Shown here: positions 1 to 9,251 of the stretch, one piece after another
Numbering within the stretch: the stretch's first letter is position 1
Layout: every line of letters begins with the position of its first letter
DNA from: Brevibacterium antiquum
GTDB taxonomy: Bacteria; Actinomycetota; Actinomycetes; Actinomycetales; Brevibacteriaceae
NCBI RefSeq assembly: GCF_016107655.1
Contig: NZ_JABASX010000001.1
Coordinates: 124,001-188,000 of the forward strand
Reading direction: 5' to 3'
DNA: 64,000 nt
The notes under the pieces: model-generated
The model's database searches: none
Seen by the model: the letters and a program-made list of their open reading frames with translations, nothing else
What the model was told of the DNA's origin: nothing
Program-made: the position numbers and the translations under genes

Positions 1-2
1 CG

Positions 3-1424
3 GTCATGGCAGAGAACCGGTTCGAGATCATCGAGGCCCTGTGGGCAGCCCTGCGCACAGGGGCGATCATCACGGTCGTCAATTCTCACCTGACTGCAGC
101 GGAATCGGCTTACATCGTCGATGACTGCGATGCCCGAGCTCTCCTCCTGTCGACCCGGTTGGAGAAGTCGAGCGAGGTTGCCGCCGAGTGCCAGCAGGTC
201 GAGAACCGGATCCGCATCGATGCCGTCCCCGACGGTGAGGCGGGGGAGGTCTTCGCCGGCTGGGATGAGTATGAAGCGGTGCTCGCGGCTGCCTCGGCGG
301 ATCAGCCCGAGGTCGAGCCTCGCGGTGACGACATGCTCTACTCCTCGGGCACGACCGGACGACCGAAGGGCATCCTGCCCGGAGCCACCGATCTGCTCAT
401 CGGGGACGAGGACGTTCCGCTCATCAGCTTGTTCCGCATCCTCTACGGATTCGACGATGAGACGGTCTACCTCTCGCCCGCGCCTCTCTACCACGCGGCA
501 CCTCTGCGGTTCGTGATGACGACGCACTCCCAGGGCGGCACCGTCGTCGTCATGCCCCGCTTCGACGCCGAGGAGGCTCTGGTCCTGATCGAGAAGCACC
601 GCGTCACGCACTCGCAGTGGGTGCCCACGATGTTCATCCGGATGCTCAAACTGCCCGACGAGGTGCGACGTTCCTTCGACGTCTCCAGTCTCAAGGTCGC
701 AATCCATGCCGCCGCACCGTGCCCGCCCGAGGTCAAGCGGACGATGATCGAGTGGTGGGGCCCGGTGATCTATGAGTACTATGCTGCGACCGAGAGCAAC
801 GGCCTGACCATCATCGACAGCCAGCAGGCGCTGGAGAGACCGGGCTCGGTCGGCCGTGACGGGGTTAAGGGCATCGTCCACATCTGCGGACCTGATGGAA
901 AGGAGCTGCCTGCCGGAGAGGTCGGAGTCATCTACTTCGAAGCCACGTCGGCCCTGTTCGAGTACTACAAGGACCCGTCGAAGACCGCGGCCTCCAGGCA
1001 CCCGGATCATCCGGACACGTGGGCGACGACGGGAGATATGGGCTACCTCGACGAGGACAGATTCCTCTACATCGCCGAGCGCAGCACGGGCCTCATCATC
1101 GTCGGGGGAGTCAACATCTACCCGCAGGAGATCGAGAATGCGCTCGCCCTGCGGCCCCAGATCGACGATGTGGCTGTGGTGGGTAGGGCCGATGACGAGC
1201 TGGGCCAGGTTCCCGTCGCATTTGTGCAGTTGGCCGATGGTGTCGCCGAGGCGGGGCAGGCCGACGAGATCCGCAGTTGGCTGGTCGATCGCCTGGCCCG
1301 GTTCAAGATTCCCCGCGAGTACTACTTCGTCCCGGAACTGCCGCGAACTCCGACCGGGAAGCTGGTCAAGCGGAAGCTGCCGGATCCAGCGACGCTGGCG
1401 GACTCTGCGACGATGGCAGGTTAG
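3..1424 (+). CDS. Acyl-CoA synthetase (AMP-binding), 5'-truncated by window edge
   Basis: This is an adenylate-forming enzyme that activates a carboxylic acid to an acyl-CoA through an acyl-AMP. The ATP-binding P-loop reads YSSGTTGRPKG, followed by YAATESNG, the TGDMGYLDEDR stretch, the hinge and IVGGVNIYPQEIE region, and a C-terminal PRTPTGKLVKRKL with the catalytic lysine. About 473 residues are visible. The family is normally about 510-540 residues, and the reading frame is open to the first base of the window, so the real start lies upstream; the ATG at 6 is probably internal (MAENR is a typical internal family motif). The substrate cannot be read from the sequence. It is followed convergently by the NERD helicase gene, so it gives no operon context here. 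Confidence 0.88.
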   Translation, partial: VMAENRFEIIEALWAALRTGAIITVVNSHLTAAESAYIVDDCDARALLLSTRLEKSSEVAAECQQVENRIRIDAVPDGEAGEVFAGWDEYEAVLAAASADQPEVEPRGDDMLYSSGTTGRPKGILPGATDLLIGDEDVPLISLFRILYGFDDETVYLSPAPLYHAAPLRFVMTTHSQGGTVVVMPRFDAEEALVLIEKHRVTHSQWVPTMFIRMLKLPDEVRRSFDVSSLKVAIHAAAPCPPEVKRTMIEWWGPVIYEYYAATESNGLTIIDSQQALERPGSVGRDGVKGIVHICGPDGKELPAGEVGVIYFEATSALFEYYKDPSKTAASRHPDHPDTWATTGDMGYLDEDRFLYIAERSTGLIIVGGVNIYPQEIENALALRPQIDDVAVVGRADDELGQVPVAFVQLADGVAEAGQADEIRSWLVDRLARFKIPREYYFVPELPRTPTGKLVKRKLPDPATLADSATMAG

Positions 1425-1478
1425 CCAGTGCCGATACCAGGGTGAATCGCACTCGGCGGGGAGGGCAGTCAGTCGTCT

Positions 1479-3095
1479 TCAGGCGCCGTAGACCTGGCCG
1501 AAGGCACTCATGTCACCGACGACGACGAGTTTCGTTGTCGCCCGTGACATTCCGACGTAGAGCATGTCCAATGCCCGGTCGGGGTCGCGGAACCCGTTGA
1601 TGCACAGCACCACGACGGGGCGTTCGAGACCCTTGAAGCCGAGGACGTGTCCGTAGAAGATGTCATCGGCGGCGAAGTACTGGTCCCAATAGGCCGAGGT
1701 GCCTTCGGTCTCGACGATCTCTCGTTGGACCGGGTGTCGGCTGCCGGTTGTCAGCAATGCGATGTCGCCGGGATTCCAGCCGGCGTCCATGAGGGATTCG
1801 ACCTGTGAATCCGCCTCGGCGAGGGCATCGTCGATGTCGACCTCGCTCCACTCGATCTCCTCACCGGGCCCATTGCGGGGAATCGGCGGATCGAGGGCGA
1901 GGTCGGCGAAGCCGGCCACGATCTGCTCGGAGTTGCGCAGGTTCTCGTCGAGCTGGATCGGGTTCATCGTGATCGGTGATTCGCCCTCACGGCCGAAGAT
2001 ACGCTGCCGCTCATCGGTGAAGACGTAGAGTGTGCCGTCGACTTGATTGCGCAGGCACGATTGGACGGCCTCCCACCACAGGAGGCTGAAGTCCTGGCCC
2101 TCGTCGATGACGATCGCGTCGAAGAGCTTCTTCCGCGGACGCTCGTCTGCGAGGTCTTTGAGCTGCAGCGGCAGACGGCGCTCCCAGTAGTCGGAATCGT
2201 CATCGCTGCCAGGTGCCGCTCCCCACGAGATCGGCAGATCATGGAACAGGCCCACGTAGGCGGGGCGGTCGCCTTCGGGCCATTGGGCGGTGAAGAGCTG
2301 GAGGAACCGGCCCAGGCCGCGGGAATAGCACATGAGGGCGACCCGTCTGCCTTCGCGAGTGAGCGACTGGGCCTTGAGTAGCGCCAGGTAGGTCTTGCCC
2401 GAGCCCGCACCGCCGCTGATCTCGGCCCGGTTCTGATGGCGGAGAATGCTGATGAGCTTCGCCTGTTCCCGGCTGAGCTCATCGGCGCGGTCGGAGATCT
2501 CCGTGGCCCTGAGACTGACGTTCTCCACCGCTTGATTCGTCCGTCGTAGGTTCTTGAGGACGAATTCGTGCGGAGTGGAGATACTGTCGCGCTCAGGGGT
2601 GAAGTCGTATCTCAGCTGGGTGGAGATGACATCGGCGATCGACCCGAGCTGCGTGGAGTCGACGATCTGGTGCCGAGGTGCGTCCGGTTGGTCCCAGTCC
2701 TCGGGCAGCTGCGTGTAGGGCAGCACCGCAAGATGGCTGATGGGCCCGGGCAACGTTGAGACCCGGGTCCGCAGATAGTCGACGAGGGTGTGCTTGGCGA
2801 CCATCGCCTGCTCGAGCGGGGAGACCTTGAGTCGATTGCGATGGCCCTGAGAATCCTGCGTGATCCAACGCCCGTCCTCGACGCCGACCCGACCACCCTT
2901 GACCTCGATGACGGCGATGCCGAAACCGGGCCAGAGCACCAGGATGTCGATCTCGACGTCCTTGTCGTCCCCGGTCAGGCGCTGGCCGTGAACCATCGTC
3001 GTGTCGTCGGGAAGCTGCTCGCACAGAGCATTCCACACTGCCGCCTCGGCGGTGGAGCCATTGAAATCAGGCTGCTGCGGGATCAACGTGACCAT
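1479..3095 (-). CDS. NERD-domain UvrD-like helicase/nuclease
   Basis: A 538-residue protein with an N-terminal nuclease-related (NERD) domain at roughly residues 8-125, recognisable from VEIDILVLWPGFGIAVIEVKGG, which carries the D...ExK pattern of restriction-like nucleases. A superfamily 1 helicase core follows: Walker A GGAGSGKT near residue 225, Walker B DEGQD near residue 330, and a C-terminal VGMSRATTKLVVVGD motif VI. The family is known as UvrD-like DNA helicases with a fused nuclease fold, thought to act in DNA repair or in defence; the in vivo role is not established. It stands alone, convergent with the acyl-CoA synthetase, and 25 nt from the TRAP permease gene on the same strand, whose unrelated function argues against a functional pairing. 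Confidence 0.85.
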   Translation of the reverse strand: MVTLIPQQPDFNGSTAEAAVWNALCEQLPDDTTMVHGQRLTGDDKDVEIDILVLWPGFGIAVIEVKGGRVGVEDGRWITQDSQGHRNRLKVSPLEQAMVAKHTLVDYLRTRVSTLPGPISHLAVLPYTQLPEDWDQPDAPRHQIVDSTQLGSIADVISTQLRYDFTPERDSISTPHEFVLKNLRRTNQAVENVSLRATEISDRADELSREQAKLISILRHQNRAEISGGAGSGKTYLALLKAQSLTREGRRVALMCYSRGLGRFLQLFTAQWPEGDRPAYVGLFHDLPISWGAAPGSDDDSDYWERRLPLQLKDLADERPRKKLFDAIVIDEGQDFSLLWWEAVQSCLRNQVDGTLYVFTDERQRIFGREGESPITMNPIQLDENLRNSEQIVAGFADLALDPPIPRNGPGEEIEWSEVDIDDALAEADSQVESLMDAGWNPGDIALLTTGSRHPVQREIVETEGTSAYWDQYFAADDIFYGHVLGFKGLERPVVVLCINGFRDPDRALDMLYVGMSRATTKLVVVGDMSAFGQVYGA

Positions 3096-3120
3096 AGCCC
3101 GAGACTAGCCGAGGATAGGA

Positions 3121-5070
3121 CTATTTCTCAGCAAGCACGGACTCTTCCGAAGGAACGTCTTCGTCGATTCCGACCGGAGTATGCTCGCCCCCGAGGTTCC
3201 AGAACCGGGTGACGAAGAAGCAGACGGCTCCGAGGGCAACGCCGATGACCGAGAATGCCAGCTCGGGTGCAAAGGTCAGCAATCCAGCCACGATGAGGAG
3301 GGCTCGCATCATCCAGTTGGGCCTACGTCCGACGATGACCAGCCAACCTTCGAAGGCACATCCGAGGAAGAAGACCCCGACGATGGCGAAGACGAAGGTG
3401 ATGAGGACTTCGGGCAACGGTGCTTGTGCGACGAGGGCAGGATTGAGCGCGAAGGCGAATGGGACCACATATTTCACGGCGCCCAAGCGCATCGCGACCA
3501 GGGAAGTCTGCATCGGTGGAGTTCTCGCGATGTTCGCCGCGGCAAAGGACGCGAGGGCAACAGGGGGAGTGATGTAGGAAACCGTTGCCCAGTAGATGAC
3601 GAAGAGATGACCGGCGATCGGATTGACTCCCAGCTCCACGAGAGCCGGAGCCATGACGATGGCCAGGAAGACATAGACTGCGGAGACCGTCATGCCCATG
3701 CCCAGGACAAACGACGTGATGGCTGCGGCGATGAGGACAAGAATGAGGTTGCCGGAGAACGCGTTGACGAGTTCGCGAGCCAGCGACAAGCTCACTCCGG
3801 TCATCGACAGGCCCCCGACGATCAACCCGACGCCGGCGATGATGCCGAGGATCTCGGCAATCGTCTTGCCCGAGCTGTAGAGGAACTCTCCGAATCCTTT
3901 GATGCCCATGCGGTACTTCTTGGAGAAGACTGCCACGACGAGAAGGAATCCAACGATCCAGTAGGGAGCCTGGCTCTCATTCTTCTGGATCACCAGGAGG
4001 AGGACCAGGCCTAAGAGAGCCGCGAGATAAGCCCAACCGAATACAACGACTTTGCCGACGTTGGGCAGAAGATTCTTCGCAACGCCTTTCAAGCCCGACT
4101 TGGCAGAATAGGCGTCAGCCTGAACGAAGATTCCGATGTAGTACAGAAGAGCCGGGATGACAGCGGCCAGGGCAATCTGTCCGTATGGGACGCCGACGAA
4201 GGACACCATCAGGAAGGCGGCGGTGCCCATGATCGGCGGCATGATCGTACCGCCGGTGGCAGCCGTCGCTTCGATGCCGGCCGCGTAGCGTCCGGTGAAG
4301 CCCGCCTTCTTCATCGCTGGAATAGTCATCGGACCAGTGGTGAGCACGTTGGAGACGGCGGACCCACTCATCATCCCCATGAATGCCGAGGAGATGACTG
4401 AGACTTTGGCAGAACCGCCTCGGAAACGGCCGAACAGACCCATCGCCAGATCGTAGAAGAACGTTGCCCCGCCGGAGTGCTGAAGTGCGACTCCGAAGAG
4501 CAGGAAGCCGACGAGAATGGTCGCACCGGTCTGGAGAGGCAGTCCCAGGATGGAGTCCACACCCATGGCATGGATCTGTGCGGCAGTTTTGATGTCGAAG
4601 GGGATTCCCTGCAGGAATGGGATCGGAATGTAGGCCGTGAATATCGGGTACAGGGAGAAGACCAGGGCGATGATCGTGACGACGAGGCCAGCCGTGCGGC
4701 GCAGCGCTTCGAGCACCACGATCCAGAACACGAATGACAGCGCTGAGGCAGTGGGCACCGGTGCGTAGTCCCATCCCAGGGTCACGATATTTTCTGCGTT
4801 GACGCAGAAGTAGGCGCACGTGGCCAGGGTGATGAGGGCCAACGCAATGTCGTGGATGGGGACCGGTCTGTCATTCTGGGACTTCTTCGCAGGGAAGACG
4901 ATGAAGACGATGGGAAGGAACGCGGCGAGGACGGCGTACATGTACGCGTTCTTCAGCAGCGAGATTCCGCCCGGATTCCAGAAGAACGCCTGGTTCATCG
5001 CAATGAGCACGCCGATCACGGTGAGCGTGATGACGGTGGCTTTCCAGAAAGTGGTGATTCGGACGTTCAT
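3121..5070 (-). CDS. TRAP transporter fused permease (TAXI type, 4TM/12TM)
   Basis: A 649-residue polytopic membrane protein with many hydrophobic helices. The length and motifs such as GMMSGSAVSNVLTTG, EATAATGGTIMPPIMG and PPVALASFAAANIA are those of DctQ-DctM fusion permeases that work with TAXI-type receptors. TRAP transporters are driven by a sodium or proton gradient and import organic acids or amino acids. The cognate receptor is divergent (starts at 5342), so the two genes share a 270-nt AT-rich intergenic region. The start ATG at 5070 is preceded by an acceptable purine-rich site (TTGAGGAACGACA upstream on the minus strand). Substrate unknown. Confidence 0.9.
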   Translation of the reverse strand: MNVRITTFWKATVITLTVIGVLIAMNQAFFWNPGGISLLKNAYMYAVLAAFLPIVFIVFPAKKSQNDRPVPIHDIALALITLATCAYFCVNAENIVTLGWDYAPVPTASALSFVFWIVVLEALRRTAGLVVTIIALVFSLYPIFTAYIPIPFLQGIPFDIKTAAQIHAMGVDSILGLPLQTGATILVGFLLFGVALQHSGGATFFYDLAMGLFGRFRGGSAKVSVISSAFMGMMSGSAVSNVLTTGPMTIPAMKKAGFTGRYAAGIEATAATGGTIMPPIMGTAAFLMVSFVGVPYGQIALAAVIPALLYYIGIFVQADAYSAKSGLKGVAKNLLPNVGKVVVFGWAYLAALLGLVLLLVIQKNESQAPYWIVGFLLVVAVFSKKYRMGIKGFGEFLYSSGKTIAEILGIIAGVGLIVGGLSMTGVSLSLARELVNAFSGNLILVLIAAAITSFVLGMGMTVSAVYVFLAIVMAPALVELGVNPIAGHLFVIYWATVSYITPPVALASFAAANIARTPPMQTSLVAMRLGAVKYVVPFAFALNPALVAQAPLPEVLITFVFAIVGVFFLGCAFEGWLVIVGRRPNWMMRALLIVAGLLTFAPELAFSVIGVALGAVCFFVTRFWNLGGEHTPVGIDEDVPSEESVLAEK

Positions 5071-5341
5071 TGTCGTTCCTCAACTGATTCGCGGCCTGGG
5101 CACTGGCGGTGTCGTGGTGCTGCGTCTGATCCGTCAGAGCGAACGTCTGCACTTCTTCCTTGAAAGCTGCGGACGTGCCCGGACGAATAGTGTGGTGTGT
5201 TGCATATATTACTTGAATGACAATAATCTAGGTTCATATATTCTGCAATATGTCAGCGGGACGTCCGTGTCTGATTTCTGAGACTTCGCTCGTGCCACTG
5301 AGAACGACACCGTGATCCATGCCGATGTGGAAGGCCGAACA

Positions 5342-6457
5342 ATGAAGTTTCGCGCATTACTCGCAATTCTCTTAGCTCTTACGCTGGCACTGAGCGCCTG
5401 CACCCCGCCGACGAAGAAGGTGAACGGGATCCGCGACCCGTTGGTATTCGCCACCTATGGCACTGGAACGTCGACCTATGCGGACTTGGCCGCAGTGACG
5501 GATGCGGTGTCGACGGATACCGACGCGCGACTGCGCATCATCACCTCCGACACGGCGATCGGCCGACTGGCGCCGATGAAGGCCGGGATCGCCCAGATGG
5601 GCAGGCTCGGTGATGAGTACATCTTCGGGTTCGAGGGCCAGAACGAGTTCGCCAGTGAGAACTGGGGGCCACAGGACCTGCGCGTCGTCTGGGCTCCGCT
5701 GTCGCCGCACTCGCTGCTCACACGCAAGTCTGATGGGATCAAGACCCCCGCCGATCTCAAGGGCAAGAAGATCCCCAACGTGACCGCAAACCCATCAGTG
5801 AACGGAAAGATCGAAGCCTACCTTGCCTATGCGGGGCTGACCCTGGACGATGTGGAGCTGGTCGACGTCGCCTATTCGGAGCAGCCGGCGGCGCTAGAAT
5901 CCGGCCAGATCGATGCTCTCTATCAGCAGGTCTATGGTTCTTCGCTCTTCGAGCTCGAGTCGAAGTTCGACGTCAGTTGGATTGAACTCGATCCCAAAGA
6001 CAAAAAGGGAATCGAACGGGTGCATGAGCTGGCACCGCAGCTCAACATCCTGCCGTTCGAAGATGCGCCAGGTCAGGAGGAGGGCACCAGCACACATGGA
6101 TTCGTCTACACCTTGCCGATTTCCACGTACGCGGATGCGTCGGATGACGAGGTGAAAAGGCTGGTGAGCTCGATGGCATCGACATTCCCGAAGTACAAAG
6201 CATCAACGCTCAATACGCCGAGGTGGAAGCCCGATGATGTTGAGACCACGCCTCGAGTCATTCCCTTCCACCCGGGTACTATCGCATGGCTCAAGGAGAA
6301 CGGTCAGTGGACGGACGAAGCGCAGAAGCGCAATGACGAGCTGATCGAGCGAGGCGAGAAGCTTCGCGCGGAATGGAAGAAGTTCATGGACACCAAACCG
6401 AATAAGGACGACATTCCCAAGAAGTGGGCCGAGTGGAAGGTCTCGGCTGATCTGTAA
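5342..6457 (+). CDS. TAXI-family TRAP transporter solute receptor (lipoprotein)
   Basis: A 371-residue secreted receptor. The N-terminus MKFRALLAILLALTLALSAC is a lipoprotein signal with an LSAC lipobox, so the mature protein should be tethered at Cys20. Family features include FATYGTGTSTYADLAA near the mature N-terminus, KTPADLKGKKIPNV, and SGQIDALYQQVYGSS. TAXI receptors bind small organic anions or amino acids and hand them to a fused TRAP permease; that permease is divergently transcribed at 3121-5070. An upstream in-frame ATG at 5312 would place ten residues before the signal peptide, so I prefer the ATG at 5342. A LysR regulator follows 55 nt downstream. Confidence 0.88.
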   Translation: MKFRALLAILLALTLALSACTPPTKKVNGIRDPLVFATYGTGTSTYADLAAVTDAVSTDTDARLRIITSDTAIGRLAPMKAGIAQMGRLGDEYIFGFEGQNEFASENWGPQDLRVVWAPLSPHSLLTRKSDGIKTPADLKGKKIPNVTANPSVNGKIEAYLAYAGLTLDDVELVDVAYSEQPAALESGQIDALYQQVYGSSLFELESKFDVSWIELDPKDKKGIERVHELAPQLNILPFEDAPGQEEGTSTHGFVYTLPISTYADASDDEVKRLVSSMASTFPKYKASTLNTPRWKPDDVETTPRVIPFHPGTIAWLKENGQWTDEAQKRNDELIERGEKLRAEWKKFMDTKPNKDDIPKKWAEWKVSADL

Positions 6458-6512
6458 GAAGCGATGCTCAACAAGGTCTAGAATTTCAGACCACCGGCGT
6501 GGAAGGTGAAGA

Positions 6513-7421
6513 GTGGAAGTTCAACAGGCGCGTGTGTTCATGGCGCTCGCAGAAGAGCTGCATTTCGGCCGGGCTGCGGAGCGTCTGGGGATGGGACAGT
6601 CGTTGCTGAGTCGGACGATTCGGCAACTTGAGGATGAGCTCGGCGCCACCCTGTTCCAGCGGACTACTCGAAACGTGCGCCTGGCGCCGGCAGGGTTGGC
6701 ACTTTTCGAACCAGCTCGACAGATGATCAGTCTGGCGCGAGTGGCGGTCGATTCGGTGAAGCGCGCGGCGGCTGGAGAAGTCGGGCAAGTGGGCTTCGGA
6801 TTTGCACGCGCGTCCTCGCGTGGCATGGCCGCCTCATTGGTGGCGGCGGCATACGAAGACCATCCCGGCATCACTTTCGCCATTGAGTCCAACGTCTTCG
6901 CCGACGAAGGACTGACCCGGTTGGCTGATGGGAGCCTCGATCTTGCTCTTGTGAGGTGGACCCGGCAACCACCGAACATCACCGGGCGGCCCGTATTGAT
7001 CGAACGCCCCGTCGTCACCCTGCCTGACTCGCACCGTCTCGCCCGGAGGAAACTCATTCGCGTCGATGAACTGGCAGATGAAGACCTGCTCTCTCTCCCA
7101 GCGAACCCGAACTCGACGCTTCGCGAGACGACAATCCGACTGTGTCACAACGCAGGCTTCTCGCCTCGGGTGATTCTCGAGCTTCCCGACGCTCAGACGA
7201 TCTCTGCTCTGATCGCAGCGGGCATGGGAATCACCATCACCTTTGACTCGGTCGCGGCAACCATGCGTGAGCCCGGCACTGTGACAGTTCCACTCGACGT
7301 TGCGGACGAGTCGTCGGTGGTCTATCTTGCACACCTGCAGACTCATGGAAGTGCATCGTTGTCTGCCGTGTTGGCAATTGCAGAGACCGTCCTGCCGACG
7401 GTAGGCAGCACCAGTGAATGA
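6513..7421 (+). CDS. LysR-family transcriptional regulator
   Basis: A 302-residue LysR-type regulator with an N-terminal winged helix-turn-helix (ALAEELHFGRAAERLGMGQSLLSRTIRQLEDELGA..., residues 10-60) and a substrate-binding-like effector domain (DLALVRWTRQPP, VTLPDSHRLA). The start is GTG, set by a good Shine-Dalgarno GGAAGGTGAAGA immediately upstream. It lies 55 nt downstream of the TAXI receptor in the same direction and next to the convergent MFS gene, so it is the likely regulator of the TRAP system; the effector is unknown. LysR regulators usually sit divergent from their targets, so the same-strand placement is slightly unusual. Confidence 0.9.
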   Translation: MEVQQARVFMALAEELHFGRAAERLGMGQSLLSRTIRQLEDELGATLFQRTTRNVRLAPAGLALFEPARQMISLARVAVDSVKRAAAGEVGQVGFGFARASSRGMAASLVAAAYEDHPGITFAIESNVFADEGLTRLADGSLDLALVRWTRQPPNITGRPVLIERPVVTLPDSHRLARRKLIRVDELADEDLLSLPANPNSTLRETTIRLCHNAGFSPRVILELPDAQTISALIAAGMGITITFDSVAATMREPGTVTVPLDVADESSVVYLAHLQTHGSASLSAVLAIAETVLPTVGSTSE

Positions 7422-7456
7422 TTTTGACTGAGCGGCTCGTTGGGTTCGGTCGACTC

Positions 7457-8842
7457 TCACCTCGACTCGTCGACGAGTTCCTCTTCCTCGAAGACGACAT
7501 CGGCGCCCTCTTCGGGAAGACCGGAGCCGCGCAGTGACGCACCCTTCGTCTCCTTCATGAAGACGGTTGCGATGAAGCCGATGACACACGCACCCATCAC
7601 AAAGTAGGCGGGCACGACCGTGTTCCCTGTGGCCCCGATGATCGCTTCATTGGCTGAGGGCGCGGTGCCGCCGAAGATCGCGGTCGAGACGTTGTAGGAG
7701 ATCGCGAAGCCGGCGAAACGCACCGGGCCGGGGAACATCGCAGGGAAGGTCGCCGAGATCGTCGAGATCTGCGGAATGTAGAGGATGCCGAGAACGGCCA
7801 GGCCGATGAGCGCCCAGACGAAGCCGTTGGCCATGAGCATGAACATCGGAATGGCTGCAACGAACAGGCCGATGAGAGAGAAGTACCAGACCGGTTTGCG
7901 TCCGACCTTGTCCGAGAGTATTCCGCCGAACGGAATGAGGACCATCATGAACGCCTGGGCCAGGAACATCACCGTCAGCGCGGAGTTCGAGTCCATGCCG
8001 ACCGGATCCTGCAGGTAGGCGGGCATATAGGACAGCAGCGTGTAGTTGACGACGTTGACCGCGACGACCATGCCGCCGAGGATGAGCAGCTGCTTCCAGT
8101 AGTCGGTGAAGAGAATGCGGAAGACCTCCTTGACCGACTTGCCCTGGTCGTTGTCGTCGAGTTCCTCATAGACAGGGGATTCGTCGAGCTTGGTCCTCAT
8201 GTAGAGACCGACCACGCCGAGGACGCCGGCGAAGACGAATGGAATCCTCCAGCCCCAATCCATCATGGTCTCTTCACCGAGACCCAGCTGCAGCAGCAGA
8301 ACGAAGAGCGAACCGGCGGCCATGCCGGCCAGGGTGCCGAATTCGAGGAAGCTGCCGAAGAATCCGCGGCGCTTATCGGGGGCGTACTCGGCCATGAACG
8401 TGGCGGCACCGCCGTACTCTCCGCCCGAGGAGAAGCCCTGGATGACGCGGAGGAGGACGAGGACGATCGGTGCGGCGATGCCGATTGTGGCATAGCTGGG
8501 CAGGAAGGCGATGAGGAATGTCGATCCGGCCATGAGCAGAATCGTCAGCGCAAGCACTGCCTTGCGTCCGAGGCGATCACCCATCGGTCCCCAGACGATG
8601 CCGCCGAGCGGGCGGAAGATGAAGGAGACAGCGAAGGTCAGCAGCGCCAGGAGTTGGCCGTGGCTGCCGGGGAAGAAGTGCTGGGTGATGTAGGTGATCG
8701 AGACCGCATACAAGCCGTAGTCGAACCACTCGGTGGCATTGCCGACCGCCGAGGCGGCGACGGCTTTGCGGACCGTCTTGAGGTCCGGCTCGTGTGGGGC
8801 CGCGGGGATGGTGGCCTCGGGATGCGTGTTGGAGTTACTCAC
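7457..8842 (-). CDS. MFS transporter, metabolite:H+ symporter (MHS/ProP-like) family
   Basis: A 461-residue twelve-helix permease. The signature NATEWFDYGLYA in helix 1, GGIVWGPMGDRLGRKAVL between helices 2 and 3, and RVIQGFSSGGEYGGAATFMAEYAP are typical of the MHS branch (proline/betaine, citrate, alpha-ketoglutarate carriers). I choose the GTG at 8842 because GGAGGA lies six bases before it; a longer frame back to 8932 has no such site and adds a hydrophilic stretch without family resemblance. The C-terminus is acidic (FEEEELVDESR). Convergent with the LysR gene. Substrate not deducible; osmolyte or organic acid uptake is the family role. Confidence 0.88.
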   Translation of the reverse strand: MSNSNTHPEATIPAAPHEPDLKTVRKAVAASAVGNATEWFDYGLYAVSITYITQHFFPGSHGQLLALLTFAVSFIFRPLGGIVWGPMGDRLGRKAVLALTILLMAGSTFLIAFLPSYATIGIAAPIVLVLLRVIQGFSSGGEYGGAATFMAEYAPDKRRGFFGSFLEFGTLAGMAAGSLFVLLLQLGLGEETMMDWGWRIPFVFAGVLGVVGLYMRTKLDESPVYEELDDNDQGKSVKEVFRILFTDYWKQLLILGGMVVAVNVVNYTLLSYMPAYLQDPVGMDSNSALTVMFLAQAFMMVLIPFGGILSDKVGRKPVWYFSLIGLFVAAIPMFMLMANGFVWALIGLAVLGILYIPQISTISATFPAMFPGPVRFAGFAISYNVSTAIFGGTAPSANEAIIGATGNTVVPAYFVMGACVIGFIATVFMKETKGASLRGSGLPEEGADVVFEEEELVDESR

Positions 8843-9251
8843 GTGTTCCTCCGATCGTGTGGGGCCATCATCGTGATGGCCCTCATGAGAGAAGCGACTA
8901 TGAACGGTACGAGTATCCACTGAGCGTTTCAACGCGAAGATGCTGTCAAGTCAACGGCGTGTCTTTGTCTGTTCTCAAATTCTATGGGTGTCTGACCTGG
9001 GGTGATGTGAAGATCAGGCAAAATCTGAACGCACGAATAGTTTCACATGAAATTCTACAGATATCGTTACCTGTCTCCTGTTGACAGAATTTCGGCTGAA
9101 TGGCGCGCTTCGCTGGGAGTGTGAAGAGGCGTAGTGTTCGCTCATCGCTTTTCCCACACTTCGGCGACTTTCGTGGTGATAGTCTGCCAGAGTTGTGACG
9201 TGGGTCATAGAGAGAATCTGACCGCGAAGAATTGGAGGTCCGCTCACGGAA
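8843..9251. other. Intergenic region, about 410 nt, no gene seen
   Basis: The region separates the divergent MFS gene and the broken APC permease. It is visibly more AT-rich than the flanking genes between about 8990 and 9080, which suits promoters for both directions. No convincing ORF, tRNA or strong hairpin is visible. Confidence 0.5.

Noticed and set aside
1479..3095. NERD helicase as part of a defence island
   Set aside because: No other defence gene is adjacent; neighbours are metabolic and transport genes.
8843..9251. Possible small RNA or tRNA in the intergenic gap
   Set aside because: No cloverleaf, no strong paired structure and no terminator hairpin can be seen.
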